Source of the DNA: Buddleja alternifolia
Lineage: Eukaryota; Streptophyta; Magnoliopsida; Lamiales; Scrophulariaceae
Length of the DNA stretch: 64,000 nucleotides
Reading direction: 5' to 3'
Assembly: GCA_019426215.1 (NCBI GenBank)
Contig: CM033391.1
Location: forward strand, 4,824,708 to 4,888,707
Below the pieces are notes generated by a model. The model did not search any database. It was not told where the DNA came from and was given only the letters and a program-made list of their open reading frames with translations. Positions 49,228 to 61,844 of this stretch are shown here, one piece after another; position 1 is the stretch's first letter; every line of letters begins with the position of its first letter. The position numbers and the translations under genes are program-made.

Positions 49228-51138
49228 TCGAGAATAAAATAACTCCAGAAGAGTCCCTAGTCATAACTAATATTTCGGTTCCAGAAGAACCTCAGGTACC
49301 TGAAAATTGTGAAAATAATGAGATCTCAATCGATTATGTTATGAACAGGAAACGATGGAATCGAAATGAAGTCAACGTTGATGATAAATTTGCATATAAT
49401 GTAGCGCTAAATATGATGAATGATAATGAGGATCAAGAACCAAAGTCTGTTAATGAATGTCGACAAAGAAATGATTGGCCAAAATGAAAAGACGCAATGA
49501 GGGCAGAGTTAAACTCGCTTAAACAAACGAAAAGTTTTTGGACCTGTAGTTCGTACACCTGAAGATGTAAAAGTTTATGGACCTGTAGTCCGTACACCTG
49601 AAGATGTAAAGCCAGTAGGATACAAATGGGTATTTATGCGAAAACGAAATGAAAAAAGTGAAATTGTAAGATATAAGACACGTCTTGTTGCCCAAGGGTT
49701 TTCACAACGACCTGGCATAGATATGAGGAGACTGATTCTCCTGTGGTGGATGCAACTACTTTTTGTTATATAATAAGTCTGGCAGTGCATGAAAAACTTG
49801 ATTTGCGTCTAATGGATGTTGTTACAGCCTATTTATATGACTCGCTTGATAATGATATATATATGAAAATCCCTGAAGGATTTAATATGCCTGAAGCTGA
49901 TATATATATGAAAATCCCTGAAGGATTTAATATGCCAGAAGCATATAATTCAAGTAAGTTCTCGAGAACATTATTCAATTAAATTAAGTAAGTCATTGTA
50001 TGGACTGAAACAATCTGGACGAATGTGGTATAATCGTCTCAGTAAATATTTGTTGAAGGAAGGATATAAGAATGATCAAATTTGTCCTTGTATTTTCATA
50101 AAAAGATCTGGAAATGCGTTTGTTATAATTACAGTTTATGTTGACGATTTAAATATTGTTGGAACTCCTGAAGAGATTTCAAAAACTGTTAATTGCTTGA
50201 AGAAAGAATTTGAGATGAAAGATCTTGGAAGAACAAAATTTTGCCTTGGGTTGCAAATTGAATATTTAAAGAATGGAATTTTTATGTATCAAGACGCTTA
50301 TATATCAAAGGTGCTAAAGCGTTTCTACATGGATAAATCACATCCATTGAGCACCCCGATGGTCGTAAGGTCACTAGATGTGAACAAAGATCCTTTTCGA
50401 CCTCGAGAAAGTGATGAAGAACTACTTGGTCCTGAAGTACCATATCTAAGTGCAATCGGTGCACTAATGTATCTTGCTTGTCACACTCGACCTAATATAG
50501 CATTCGCTGTTAATCTATTAGCAAGATATAGTTCTTCTCCTACACGAAGACATTGGAATGGGGTTAAACAGGTACTCCGCTACCTTAGAGGAACAATCGA
50601 TATGGACTTATTTTATTCAAATGTACCCAAGTCCGAATTGGTTGGATATGCAGATGCTGGATATATGTCTGATCCTCATAATGGTCGTTCACAAACGGGC
50701 TATTTATTTACATGTGGTGGCACAGCCATTTCATGGCGATCTATGAAACAAACTATATCGGCCACATCATCTAATCATGCAGAAATCTTGGCTATTCACG
50801 AGGCAAGTCGAGAATGTGTTTGGTTAAGATCCATGATTCAACACATTCGAGGGACTTGTGGTTTATCTTCTGGAAAAATGATCCCGACGATCTTATATGA
50901 AGATAATTCCGCATGTATCGCACAATTGAAAGAAGGGTACATTAAAGGAGATAGAACAAAACATATTTCACCAAAGTTCTTTTTCACTCATGATCTTCAG
51001 AAGAATGGTGATATTAATGTTCAACAAATCCGTTCCAGTGATAATCTTGCTGATTTGTTCACCAAGGCACTTCCCACAGCAACGTTTGAAAAACTAGTCT
51101 ACAATATTGGAGTACGTAGACTTAAAGATCTTGATTGA
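49228..51138 (+). pseudogene. Copia reverse transcriptase-RNase H region
   Basis: The N-terminal RT part is broken and contains two short direct duplications: about 35 bases at 49536-49610 (TGGACCTGTAGT...CGTACACCTGAAGATGTAAA) and 45 bases at 49855-49945 (GATATATATATGAAAATCCC...). The segment 49996-51138 is open for 380 codons: SLYGLKQSGRMWYNRL, the catalytic YVDDL, and RNase H motifs YADAGYMSD, HAEILAIHEA and YEDNSACI. It has the ordinary Copia end ADLFTKALP before the stop. Confidence 0.88.
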
Positions 51139-51353
51139 TATTGTCATGAGGGGGAGATAATACGCGCCACACTCTTTTTCCCTTAACCAAGGTTTTTCCC
51201 ACTGGGTTTTCCTGGTAAGGTTTTTAATGAGGCAGCATCTGATTGCGTATTGATATGTACTCTTTTTCCTTCACTAGGTTTTTGTCCCATTGAGTTTTTT
51301 CTAGTAAGGTTTTAACGAGGCATATTCTTAAGTGATAGACATCCAAGGGGGAG

Positions 51354-51650
51354 TGTTGTGAATAATTATATGGATGTTCATATATCCTCCACTACATGAT
51401 ATGATGGATAATTATTTCTCCTCCTCTTTATGTTATAGTGTATGATCATTGCTCTTCCACTACTTGTAAATCCATCTTTTTCATTATGTATTCAACTTTT
51501 GAAATAATTGTACCTACTATTTTGTGCCTATAAATAGGACATGAAGTTGTATTGTTAAGACACACACAAGAATATCAATAAAAGAGCTCTCTACTTAATT
51601 CTTTCATTTTATTCTCTCAATTTTATAATATTTGAATTTATTTCATAACA
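51354..51650 (+). repeat. 3' LTR of the Copia element
   Basis: TGTTGTGAATAATTATATGG to TTTATTTCATAACA, 297 bases, same length as the 5' LTR. Confidence 0.93.
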
Positions 51651-52623
51651 CATATATAATTATTGTATGAAATAATCACTAATGTGGCATTTAATGGGTA
51701 ACGTTGCTTAACTCACACTTTATGTCTCTGGCTCGGGTGAATCTTCGGAAAATAATAGTAACTATTTGTAAATAATGGGGCCGATTTTTTTATTTGATTA
51801 ATTATTATAAATTTCAACTCCGGAAGCCACTAAGAATGAGTGAGGACTGTGAATGCAATTAATTAATCCTAATAACGAATGAGTTGTCCATTTTCAACAA
51901 TCACGTGGGTGTTGCAGTAGTTTTTCATGCAACTTGCAAATCTAATCTCAAACGTCAAAATTATACTATTTTTATATTCATTAATCCCTTTCCCAGATCC
52001 CAATCATCTTTTATGTTTCATAAATAATTGTTTGCTTATTCTTTATCTTCTCATTGTAGGTTGGCATTTCCTTTCGGTGAGAGATGACCCAGTAGGATCA
52101 TTCTAATAGGTTTATTCGATATGTATATATAGGAGCAACGTTAACATATAACAAGTATTTTATGATTTTATCGTATTAATGAATATAAAATATTCCGTCT
52201 AAAATTATTCAAGTTTATTTGGAGTCTGTCAAATCAACCCCACGTATGAGATGTCGTAGTAAAAATTGTTGCATTCCCAGGTTTATTGTCAGTTCCAATG
52301 AACTCGAAACAACATATAATGACTCAAAAAATATATGAATATAATTTTATATGATAGGTTTGGTGGAGTCTGATTAAAAAGTTCAAAACGGGAAGCCAAA
52401 AAGAGAGCTGAGGGGCTCGCGGAATAAGAGATAAAGGAAGTCGGGGGTGCAACACAAGCAACCCGCATTGCAGCGCGGGTTGGCGTGTTTTTTTCAGTTA
52501 GTTTTCGCGTTTTGGCATATTTTCACTCCTAATTTTTTTAGAATTGTTTCCTAATTATTTGGGATTTATTTCTTGTATGTTAGGATTGTTTTTCTATTCC
52601 TATTAAGGTTTTGACTATTGTAC

Positions 52624-53013
52624 TTTTTTTTAAAAAAATTTAGACGAAGGGGAATACCCTGACCCGACAAACCCGGGCTGATAGTTTTTTTTAATCATGT
52701 GTCACACAGCGGAACAGATCTTCTATCCCATTATGGTGTACCACACTGGTGTCACATTATCGTGGATTGACAAGTGTCCATTTAAAAAAAACTGCTAATA
52801 ATAATTCAAAATAAATGGACACTTGTCAATCCGACGTGATGTGACACCATTATGAGATAAAAGATCCGTTCCGGTCACACAGACCCCATATAAGACTTCA
52901 AATAAGGAGAGAAAAGTTACAACTTGTGACAATTTGGAATTGAACCAAGGACCTCCCACATGAAAGTGAAAGCTAACACTACTAAGCTAATTCACCAGGC
53001 TTGGCTAACAAGC
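52624..53013 (-). mobile_element. SINE with LINE-like 3' tail (unit B copy)
   Basis: Ortholog of 42858-43048, split by the small MITE at 52710-52873. Minus strand: B box GGTTCAATTC and tail GCCCGGGTTTGTCGGGTCAG, then GGTATTCCCCTTCG and an A-rich end. The flanking TTGTACTTT on both sides looks like its target duplication. Confidence 0.7.
52710..52873. mobile_element. 164-bp Mutator-like MITE
   Basis: Ends CGGAACAGATC and GATCCGTTCCG are flanked by the 9-base duplication GTCACACAG (52701-52709, 52874-52882), with one copy at 42932-42940 in unit A. Long internal pairing: AATGGACACTTGTCAATCC faces its complement, so it folds as a hairpin. Confidence 0.88.
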
Positions 53014-54396
53014 CTTGAGTCTCTTGTACTTTATAAATAGTAGAACTCGAAGTTTATAAACATTGAATCAATTTAATAATTTGAATTTTTCTTTTGTTAC
53101 TTTTAATTAGTTGAATAAGAACTAGTTAGAGTTGGTTTTTCCTTATGATTGAGTTTCCATCAAGAAAATTATTGTCTTTTTATTACTTTATTTTCCGGTT
53201 GTGTTCTTAATTTCCCGAGTATTTTCACTAATAAGCCGTTGTGGACCTAACATTTATAAAATCACCTTTGATATGAAAACTTAACAAATTATGCAACCTA
53301 CATGTATGTAATATGTATAAATTGCAACGGAGGTTGATTCAGGTGGTATGAGTCGCTCATTTCGCTACAAATTCAAAAGTTCAAATTCCGCTATATATCT
53401 GCAATCCTCCATTGATGAGTGATTTTTAAATTCCATTGCAATCCCCGGTATGCTCATGTCCTGGACTGGTTATAATATAGTAGTTCAAAAAGGAAAGTAT
53501 GTATTCCAATATTCCCTAGGGAAAAATAGTAACTAGACTAATTCATCCAAAATAGTACTGTTAATCAATTTTTGTTTCAGCATTTGTTGTTTATATATTG
53601 TGAAAACTTGTGGAGGCAAAACAATTTTACATGAAACAAATTACTAAGAGTTTAAAATTTTAATTGATGGCATATTCATCTTAGAGATTTTTTTTATGAT
53701 AAAAAGTGAGAAAAAATATATTTAGGGATAAGAAATGTTGTGTTAAAAGCTTGTTTGGATGAGTTTTCTCTAGAAAAATATATATAATAATTATGGTTGA
53801 TATGATATGGTTTAATTTTATTATGAAAAATTTGTTTGGATTGATGTTTTATTAGATATAATTTTTCATAAATATATTTTAGTCAAACTCATCAATTTAG
53901 ACATAAAAAATAGGCAAAATGGATCTTATTTTGCACGTTGCGTTATTTTGCATTAAAACATGTAATTAATTTGACTCTCGATGTTGAGAAAGGACTGGAA
54001 TAAATCATTTTAATCGATGGGTGGACTGTCAAATCATGAATAGTTAAACTATATATATATATATATTTTATATATTTTATTTTGCCATAATTTTTAATAG
54101 AAACTTGGAGTTTATTTTTCCAAACAAAATTCATGATGGACCGAATGTGTTTTTCAGAGAAAAAATCTCTAAGAAATATTTTTTCAGAGTAGAGGTGGTC
54201 ATCCAATTAAGCTCTTAAATACTCTCAAGCTTTTGGGAAATTGTCATTTTCAAGCCTTTTATGACATCAAATACGTAAATAAGAATATGTTGCAGAGTTT
54301 TTTTGAAGTTCCTTGGATCCACTTATGGAGCATTAACATAATATTGCAACTTTAATAATCATCTACACCATATTAAAACAGTCAAAAAAATTTATC

Positions 54397-54438
<42 letters not shown>

Positions 54439-54857
54439 ATAGATGAGGTTTTATTCTTTTTGGGTAAGAATACTAGATGTGAGTTGAGTAATAAATATGC
54501 ATGCGAATCCAAAAAGCAGAAGTAATTCGAATATAATGTACCCAAATAAATAATAGTGACGATTTTTGTCTCGTGATTTTGAGCTTTCATATACACTTTC
54601 GAACTTCTACGTTGATAAGTAGAACACTTTTAACTACCCAAATTAAAATTAATTACTTATAAAGTCACATGTCAGCTCAAGCTAGAATTATTGAATTGAT
54701 TTCTTATTTTTCAAATAAAATGAGAAAAGGAAAAGAAAAATCTTTGAAACTTTTGATGGACGTTCACGTTTCCTAAAGTTATTTAAACTTCTGGCGAACT
54801 CATTTATTTTCTTAAAAATAAACTTTTATATAACACAAGTCTTGGATGAAATCAAAA

Positions 54858-55136
54858 TTTCCATTTTATCAAAAAAAAAATAAAAAATCAATATTTCCAA
54901 AACTACGTTTTATTACAATTGATCATTATAAAAAATCAATTATATAAAAACTAATTGATCATAAAGTTAAGCTACGCTCACCCAAAATGCACAACCTAGC
55001 CTCAAACGAATCTAATTAATTAGACAAATAGAGCTATCAAATAGTTTGAAGCTCTCTGCTCAATCTCCAGCTAGTGACAACTAACAAGAGTTTGGCAACA
55101 TTAGTTGTCCTATGTTCAATTTCAAAATAAGCAGCT
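54858..55136. other. Intergenic DNA after unit B
   Basis: No gene seen. This is the first sequence beyond the homology with unit A. Confidence 0.4.
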
Positions 55137-55144
55137 GTCCTAAG

Positions 55145-56001
55145 TAGACCAGTCAATCAAGTCAAGCGAGTCGAGCTTAGTCAGGCTGCTCGACTTGATA
55201 TTATACGAGCTTTTATCGTCGAGACTTGAATTTGTAAGAGCTTTTTTCTCAAAGTTCGGGCTCGGCTTAAAAATTAGTACGAGCTTCGAGCCGGCAGAAT
55301 TTATTATCTTTTTATAAGTAATAAAGTAAACCTAATATATATTTAAAAAATAATTTCAAAAACATCAAAAAGTAACATCTTTCATGCTCTATGACAAATC
55401 ATAACTAAAATAAATCTTGAAAAATCTCAATTAATTTACCAATCCACATCTTGGAATATATATTCCACATATTATTTAAGATTGAAAAATATTATAACTA
55501 AATATATGATAAACTTACTTACAAAAAATTGCTTGTGTTATAAATTGTGAGGAGAAATAAATAAAACACAAATTCTTGAAAACAAAATCTAGCAGCCGTC
55601 CAATGTCAATTTATGTGAATTGTCATTAGATATGGTCTGTTGGTTTAAAGTGATTTTTTTTTTAATTTGTTGATTATAGTGTTTCATATTAGGCAAATTT
55701 AGAATTACATGATGATTGATATTAAGAATTCGTTTCCCTAATTTAAAATGTTGATATTTTTTATGTAATTTGGAATTATTTACATTTGATTATGAAATAT
55801 ATAACATATATATATATATATATATATTTTACAAGCCCGAGCTCAATTCAATTCGTGCCTACTGTCGCTCACGCTCGGCTTGAATTCAAATCAAGTCTTA
55901 GCCATTGGCTCAAGCTCGACTTGGGCGTATAAAGCTCGTCTAGAAAATTATCAAACCGAGTTTACGAGTTTCGAGCCAACTTGGGCTCATTGATAGTCCT
56001 A
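55145..56001. mobile_element. Non-autonomous hAT element (CTCGA-rich ends)
   Basis: TAGACCAGTCAATC and CATTGATAGTCCTA are imperfect inverted ends, with GTCCTAAG (55137-55144) and GTCGTAAG (56002-56009) as the likely 8-base duplication. Subterminal DNA has GAGTCGAGCTT and AAGCTCGACTTGG. More decayed than the other family members. Confidence 0.65.
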
Positions 56002-56009
56002 GTCGTAAG

Positions 56010-58674
56010 AAAGAACGAATGTACTAAAGTAGGGGAAAAAATACCTTCTCTTTTACAAAGAAAAGAATAGTCGAGTAAAATATGTATGGTTACTCAAGAA
56101 AAATACTAAGCTTGCTGGGATATATTCCTATCTTGACCATCGCAACTTCTTCGTCAGATTAGGAGACAAGTCATAGTATTCTTTCAAATATTATAAGTCG
56201 ACCATTGTAAGACTATAATAGACACATATAACGTGACAATCTCTACATCTTCAGTGAGACACTAATTTATTACATTGAAATAGAAACATACAGAGTTAAC
56301 GACTAGACCACACAATGCCGCTGATAAGGAAGAAAGAAGAAATACTACTACTAGAATGTGAAGGAATTGATGAAAATGTATGATATGGAATGAGGAAGAA
56401 GAAATACATACACAAAGGGCATGACAAATTCTTTATTCTATGTAATGTTTCATCTTTTATTTCATTTCTCATAACACGCAATATATCCAATTTCCTTTTA
56501 CATAAACCGGTGATATAAATGTTATATATGTTGATGCGGGTCAAATTTTTGCACCAAAAAATCGTAAATTCATAAACATGATTATGCTAGAAATATACAC
56601 GTTAACACTATAAATAAATGGATATAAGCAAGGAGAAGAAGAGATTTTATTGAATCATAATTGTTCTTCTCTTGAGAGAGAACACATGTTGTATGCCAAA
56701 AAGTACGTGGAATTGTATATATCTTTTACAATCGTGTATCAATGGCTCTTTATAGCCATAGTGGCCGTCCCCCATCTCTCTTTAAGCATATAAGCATATG
56801 GGCGTTTTTTGATGAGTGGAGGTGAAGTGGAGATTATTTCGACTGCTTCTTGAAGTAGTAATAGGATCTCACACTTTTACTAAGATTTTTTTCACATACG
56901 GCGCCACTTGATGCAGGTCGAAATTTTGTACAAGAAATTGTGAACTTTAAAAAACAATTATGCTAGAAATAAACACGTTAACGCTATAAAAAAATGAATA
57001 TAAGCGAGGTGAAGAAAGATTTTATTGATTGATAATTTGTTCTTTGTTGTGAGCGAATACATGTTAGAATACATATTCCACACTCTATAATATCATTTTA
57101 GTGATTAAGTTCACTCTTCTCCAACATTTGTAAATTTCTCTCAAGAATACGCTTCAAAATAATAAAAGTATACACTTTGCGTGTTTATATTTACTTATCA
57201 TTATTATTATCGCATTATAATTTTACGATTTCTTGATGCAAAATTTCGATCTGCATCATACATAATTATCTATTTAAATTAGATACAAAATAACATACCA
57301 TTTTAAATAGAGTATGGAAAATAAAAGCCCATGATTTGGTCCCATGCTACTAGTAGTTAATTGTGATATATAAATCCATGTCCGGCCACCGACGCACAAC
57401 ACGAGTCCTACCAAAAAGGCAAACGGGGTACTAATCCCATGGATTTATACATAACATCACTACTACGCGCATATTAGACGCGTGGGTTTTGCGACCTTTT
57501 TTCATTAGTTTCTTTTATTTAAACTTTTTTTCCATTTAGTGTCGGTGGTTGGTTTAATCTCCGTGTAGTTTCTACTCTTGTTATATATTAGATTGACTAA
57601 TTCGATGCTAGATCGATTTTAATGGCCCGAGTGTATATTTTGTGTCTATTTTTTTCACATAATTTTGTTTAGGAACTGCACACAACATACTTTGCTCTGT
57701 GACAGAGATAGACACTAGAATTATTGAATTTAGTCTAACATAGATTTTTTCATATTAGACTTAAACCAAATTTTATCATAGACATAAGAAATGTTTGAGA
57801 TTGTGGTTCTCTAAATTGAAATTGATGGTGCGATTTTGTACGGTTTGATGCGGTTCGACATTTTATGAATAATTCTAATTAAAAAAAATGAAAACTAAAT
57901 AAGTTGTATTAAGTTTCTACATACCACAAAAATATAATATTTGCCAAAACTACCAACTTTAAAATAATAAATCAATTAAGTTACTAGTAGTAAAGAAAAA
58001 TCTAGTATCAAAGTGTTGAATATATTTATGTGAGCCTTTCTCATCACACAATAAAAGTTAAGAGAGATTATGAATCCATGTAAAAAGAAAACAAAAAAAT
58101 ATCTTAAGTGTTTAATTGTTTGTATTTTGTAAAGATACAAACAAAAAGATTCATTCTCTTTCAAATTAGTCAAACTACTGTCCACATGGTAACTTGAAAC
58201 AATGGAAGCTTTAAAAAACAAGCAAAGGAACGTGTTTATATTTGGTATTAGTTGATATGAGTTTGTGGAGAACCCAATTTAAAGAGTAGATACTAAAGAG
58301 AAAGACCTCAAAATGATTAAAAACCCACATTTTTTTAGGAAAAAGGGTAAGAAATTTTATGATTGCAAAGCAGACAAATCAAAAGATAAAGAAGATTTAG
58401 CAAACGATGGGATTACATGAACAAACTCTTGAACTCTAGCGGTTGCTCGCACTATGATGTTTGTTTACCACATTGCAAATTGTATAATTTGAATGTGAGA
58501 TCTAAGTCTCATGCATTACAATTAGGATCATAGTAATCCACCATACTTCATAGCTCGACGCATACGGTGGCAACACCTCAGCTCTCTCTAGATTTGTACA
58601 GTAAGGCCCCTACCTCGGGCTGCACGATTGTACCTGAAGACATGGTGACCGACTATGATACCAATTGATATGAT
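56010..58674. other. Intergenic DNA with a MITE pair
   Basis: At 56910-57257 an element has inverted ends GATGCAGGTCGAAATTTTG and CAAAATTTCGATCTGCATC. A related half-copy starts at 56533 (GATGCGGGTCAAATTTTTG ... CACGTTAACACTATAAA). At 57366-57450 a short hairpin has TATAAATCCATG facing CATGGATTTATA. The frames at 56296-56544 and 57976-58221 lack domains and I do not call them genes. Confidence 0.5.
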
Positions 58675-58682
58675 CTTGGGAG

Positions 58683-59082
58683 CAGGGACGGAGTCGGGGG
58701 GTGGGGGGGCTAGAGGGTGCGTTGCCCCCCCTCCCCTCAATTTTGAAAAATTATTTTTTTACTTTACAAAATTTTTTATATTTGAATTTTGCCCCTCTTC
58801 AAAATTGAAAAATATCACGTTTTCTCCCTTTTCTTTGGGTTCGCCCCCCCCCAAAACCCAAAATTCTGGCTATAACGAAAGAGATATAAGAGTATAAAGT
58901 ATGTCAAAAGTTGTAATTGAACCTAGTTCTTTATTATATTTCCCCCAATAAATATAGCGTACCGTACCGCGGGGGGCAAGCCCTCCACACCCCCCTTAAA
59001 TCCTTCATAAAAAAAAAAAGTATACAATCATATCACAACAATAATCTCCCCCCCCCAAATAAAATTTTTGGCTCCGTCCTTG
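58683..59082. mobile_element. Small hAT element (GGGACGGAG ends)
   Basis: Ends CAGGGACGGAG and CTCCGTCCTTG are flanked by CTTGGGAG on both sides (58675-58682, 59083-59090), an 8-base duplication. It has unusual G and C runs near both ends. No transposase is encoded. Confidence 0.88.
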
Positions 59083-59191
59083 CTTGGGAGATACCAACCT
59101 TAAATGCTAACTATTTATATGGAAGAGCCAAAAGCCTTGAATAACACTTCAAGACCCCATAATTCTATTGTGAAGTTCCAAGTTCTATATA

Positions 59192-59594
59192 GAGAAAATA
59201 GCAAATACCCCCCAACCCAAACTATTAAAAGTTGCAGTCAACACCCTAAATTATTATATATATGCATTTTGCCCCCTCAATCAGCTTCAGGCAGCACACA
59301 GGGGGTAATGTGCTTAGTTCTTAACTTTTTTGCATTTTTTAATTTTTTTTAAATTCAAATATTCTTAATTTTTTTCAAATTTCTAATGTTTTCTTAATAC
59401 TTTTCTATTTTTTAATGAATTTTTTCAAAAATTTAGTTGAATTTTTTTCCCGAAATTTTCTATTTTTGACCGAAGCTGGCCGAGGGGGCAAAGTGCACAT
59501 ATATGATAGTTTAGGGTGTTGAGTGCAACTTTTAATAGTTTAAGGGACGAAGCGCCCATCACCTCATAGTTTGAGGGGTATCTGCTATTTTCTC
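59192..59594. mobile_element. Mutator-like MITE (403 bp)
   Basis: GAGAAAATAGCAAATACCCC and GGGGTATCTGCTATTTTCTC are inverted ends. The 9-base duplication TTCTATATA lies on both sides (59183-59191, 59595-59603). Further pairing (AACTATTAAAAGTTGCA faces TGCAACTTTTAATAGTTT) makes a strong hairpin. Confidence 0.88.
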
Positions 59595-59603
59595 TTCTAT
59601 ATA

Positions 59604-61844
59604 TATCTTGCAATTATGATTATAACACTAGTAGTCTTTGAAAAACTCTTGTGCCGCAAGTTATAACCGAAATCTTATACTCATAAAGGCATCGCAAGCC
59701 AAAATTTCTGTGTAGATTCCAAAAAGCGGTTTGAACGTGCATTAGAGCTACTTTTGTATAATCTAGATCGAGACTTTGTTCGCATTGTAAAACCACGTTT
59801 TGCCAGAATTGAAAAATGACAACTTAAACCATAATCAAATTTACGAAAATTAATTTTTTCAATATTCAATATGCAAGTGTACAACAGTTGAGCCAAACTT
59901 ATCCTTACTGTACCAATAAAGAAAAAGAACACCGATTCTTATCAATAAGTTCCCGTTTTGACCCACGATCGATAATTGAAAATATGCATTTATTCAAAAT
60001 ATGATTTAGAAGTGTATTAGACTCACTTTTATATAATCTCAATTGGATTTTTTCATGTTGAAGGATTACTTTTTACGAAGATGAAAGTTTAAACTTAAGT
60101 CATAATCAATTCTATAAAAAACTTATTCTTGATTATGGAATATCTAATCCAAATTGATCCTTAAATTTAATGTACCTTTTTTTTTTTTTTGGTTACTTAA
60201 ATTTAATGTATCATAAATAGACAAAAAAAAGGGATCTCGTATATGTACGTAATGGGCTCGTTGGTAGGTGATCTAGCCAGCTATCGAGTTGATATTTAAA
60301 GGTCTTGTATTAATAAGGCCCAAAACTTATCTCATGATTAATAGAAAGCCCAAACATAAGAACTGGCTTTCCCTTTTCTATTTTCCTGATTTCTTTCTGA
60401 AACTTTAATTAACTTAACCACACAAGAAAAGCAAAATAATAATTAAATTAATTAATTTATAATAATAAGAAGAAGATTTTTCTAAAAAAATATTATAAAT
60501 GAATTTTTTTTCCGTTCTTTTTTAACACCGATATGGAGCATGTATATGGAGAAAAATGATATAAAACATGATATATCTGCGTTTACATCTTGATTCATGA
60601 TATTAACAATGTATTCTAATTTAATATTCTTTTAGAGTGACGAGGGCTTGGTATTTAATTTGAAAAATAGTAGATACGGAATGCAGATATGTACCTATAA
60701 TATGACAATCAAGATTATAACGTATACTTGATATAATGTGTGGTTTTGAATGTAGCATAGCTCCAATACGCGTCACTAGTAAGAAATTGAAAAAAAGAGC
60801 ATAAGTGAAAAACCTTGTTTATTAAAAATTCATGTCACATTCTAAATTCTAAGTTCTAATCCATTAATTTAACTATTTTTCTGCAACATAAGTGAAATAA
60901 ATTGTCAATGTAACACGTTCTTCATGTGTTCCCTTTCCCCTATCTAGTCTTTGTCCAAATTAAATTGCATCGTATTGCAAATGAAGTTAGGTTATCTCTT
61001 GTGGCTTCATTCAATTTTAAGACGATTTCAACCACAAAACAAAATGATTATCCCTTAGATTATAAATTGCTATTCTTGCAATCATCAATTAAGCCTGTCA
61101 AAGTCCATTTTTAGAATAAGATTGTATCTTTGTTCTCAGGATGCTGGCGGCAACTCCTTTTAAAAGGATTTTTAATGTATGATGTTGAATTGTTAGACTT
61201 GACCTGCACATATCACGAGAGTCCAAACTTGTAGGGAAGCTCCCTATGTATCCTTTGAAGGATAAAACTGTTATACAATTCACTTTTTTCTGCAATTCCA
61301 GCTATATATTGCTTAAAAAATAAAGAATATTGATTACTAGTGAATATTATGTAGAGAATTTAGAAATTTTGTACAATGTAAATAGTATATACTCTTCATG
61401 CTAGCGAGGGAGTCATGTTTATCGAAATTTGATGGTTCATGGGCTTCTTTTAGGGTTATATTCACTTAGGGTTACCGTAACACTTTGCAAGAGTATCAGT
61501 GCAATATAGATAAACGTAGGTGATGACATTAAAATTAATTGGATATTAATAATTAAGCCTAAAAATAATAAAATTACTTTTAGTTTTTTTTTTAGAACGA
61601 ATCGATCATGAGATGGAAACTAAAAAACATATATAAAAATAAAAGTAAAACTAAAAAACAATAAGAAAATAGAAAAATAACAATAAAGAGAACATCTTAT
61701 CTTGTGGCTAGCTGATTAGATATTTAGATGCTTATGATCTCTCTGCTAAAACCTTTTACTGATATTTTTATTTTTGGTACAACTCCTTTAACCTTCAAAA
61801 AGTTGATATAACATTTTGCATCCCCAATGTTTGATTCTTGAGGT
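59604..61844. other. AT-rich intergenic DNA
   Basis: No recognisable gene or well-bounded repeat. Short frames at 59681-59932, 60926-61114 and 61098-61295 have no domain. Confidence 0.4.

Larger units (their letters stand above)
46103..51650 (+). mobile_element. Full-length Ty1/Copia LTR retrotransposon, decayed
   Basis: Two 297-base LTRs (46103-46399 and 51354-51650) bound it, with the 5-base duplication CATAT (46098-46102 and 51651-51655). Unit A has one CATAT at 32209-32213. The PBS region starts CGTTATCAGCACG after the left LTR and a purine tract AAGGGGGAG precedes the right one. Gene order Gag, protease, integrase, RT, RNase H is the Copia order. Stops, frameshifts and a shortened Gag disable it. 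Confidence 0.95.
45348..54857 (+). repeat. Large direct duplication, unit B
   Basis: Homologous to unit A from the AXS core promoter (AGGATGGATGTATTTAAAG) to GGATGAAATCAA. After removing the Copia element and the small MITE it is about 3.8 kb, and its order of landmarks follows unit A. It lacks the foldback element, two hAT elements, the hairpin MITE and the tandem repeat found in A. No AXS exon is present. Confidence 0.93.

Noticed and set aside
49996..51138. A stand-alone reverse transcriptase gene
   Set aside because: It is the 3' open part of the Copia Pol frame, in register with the LTRs and integrase upstream.
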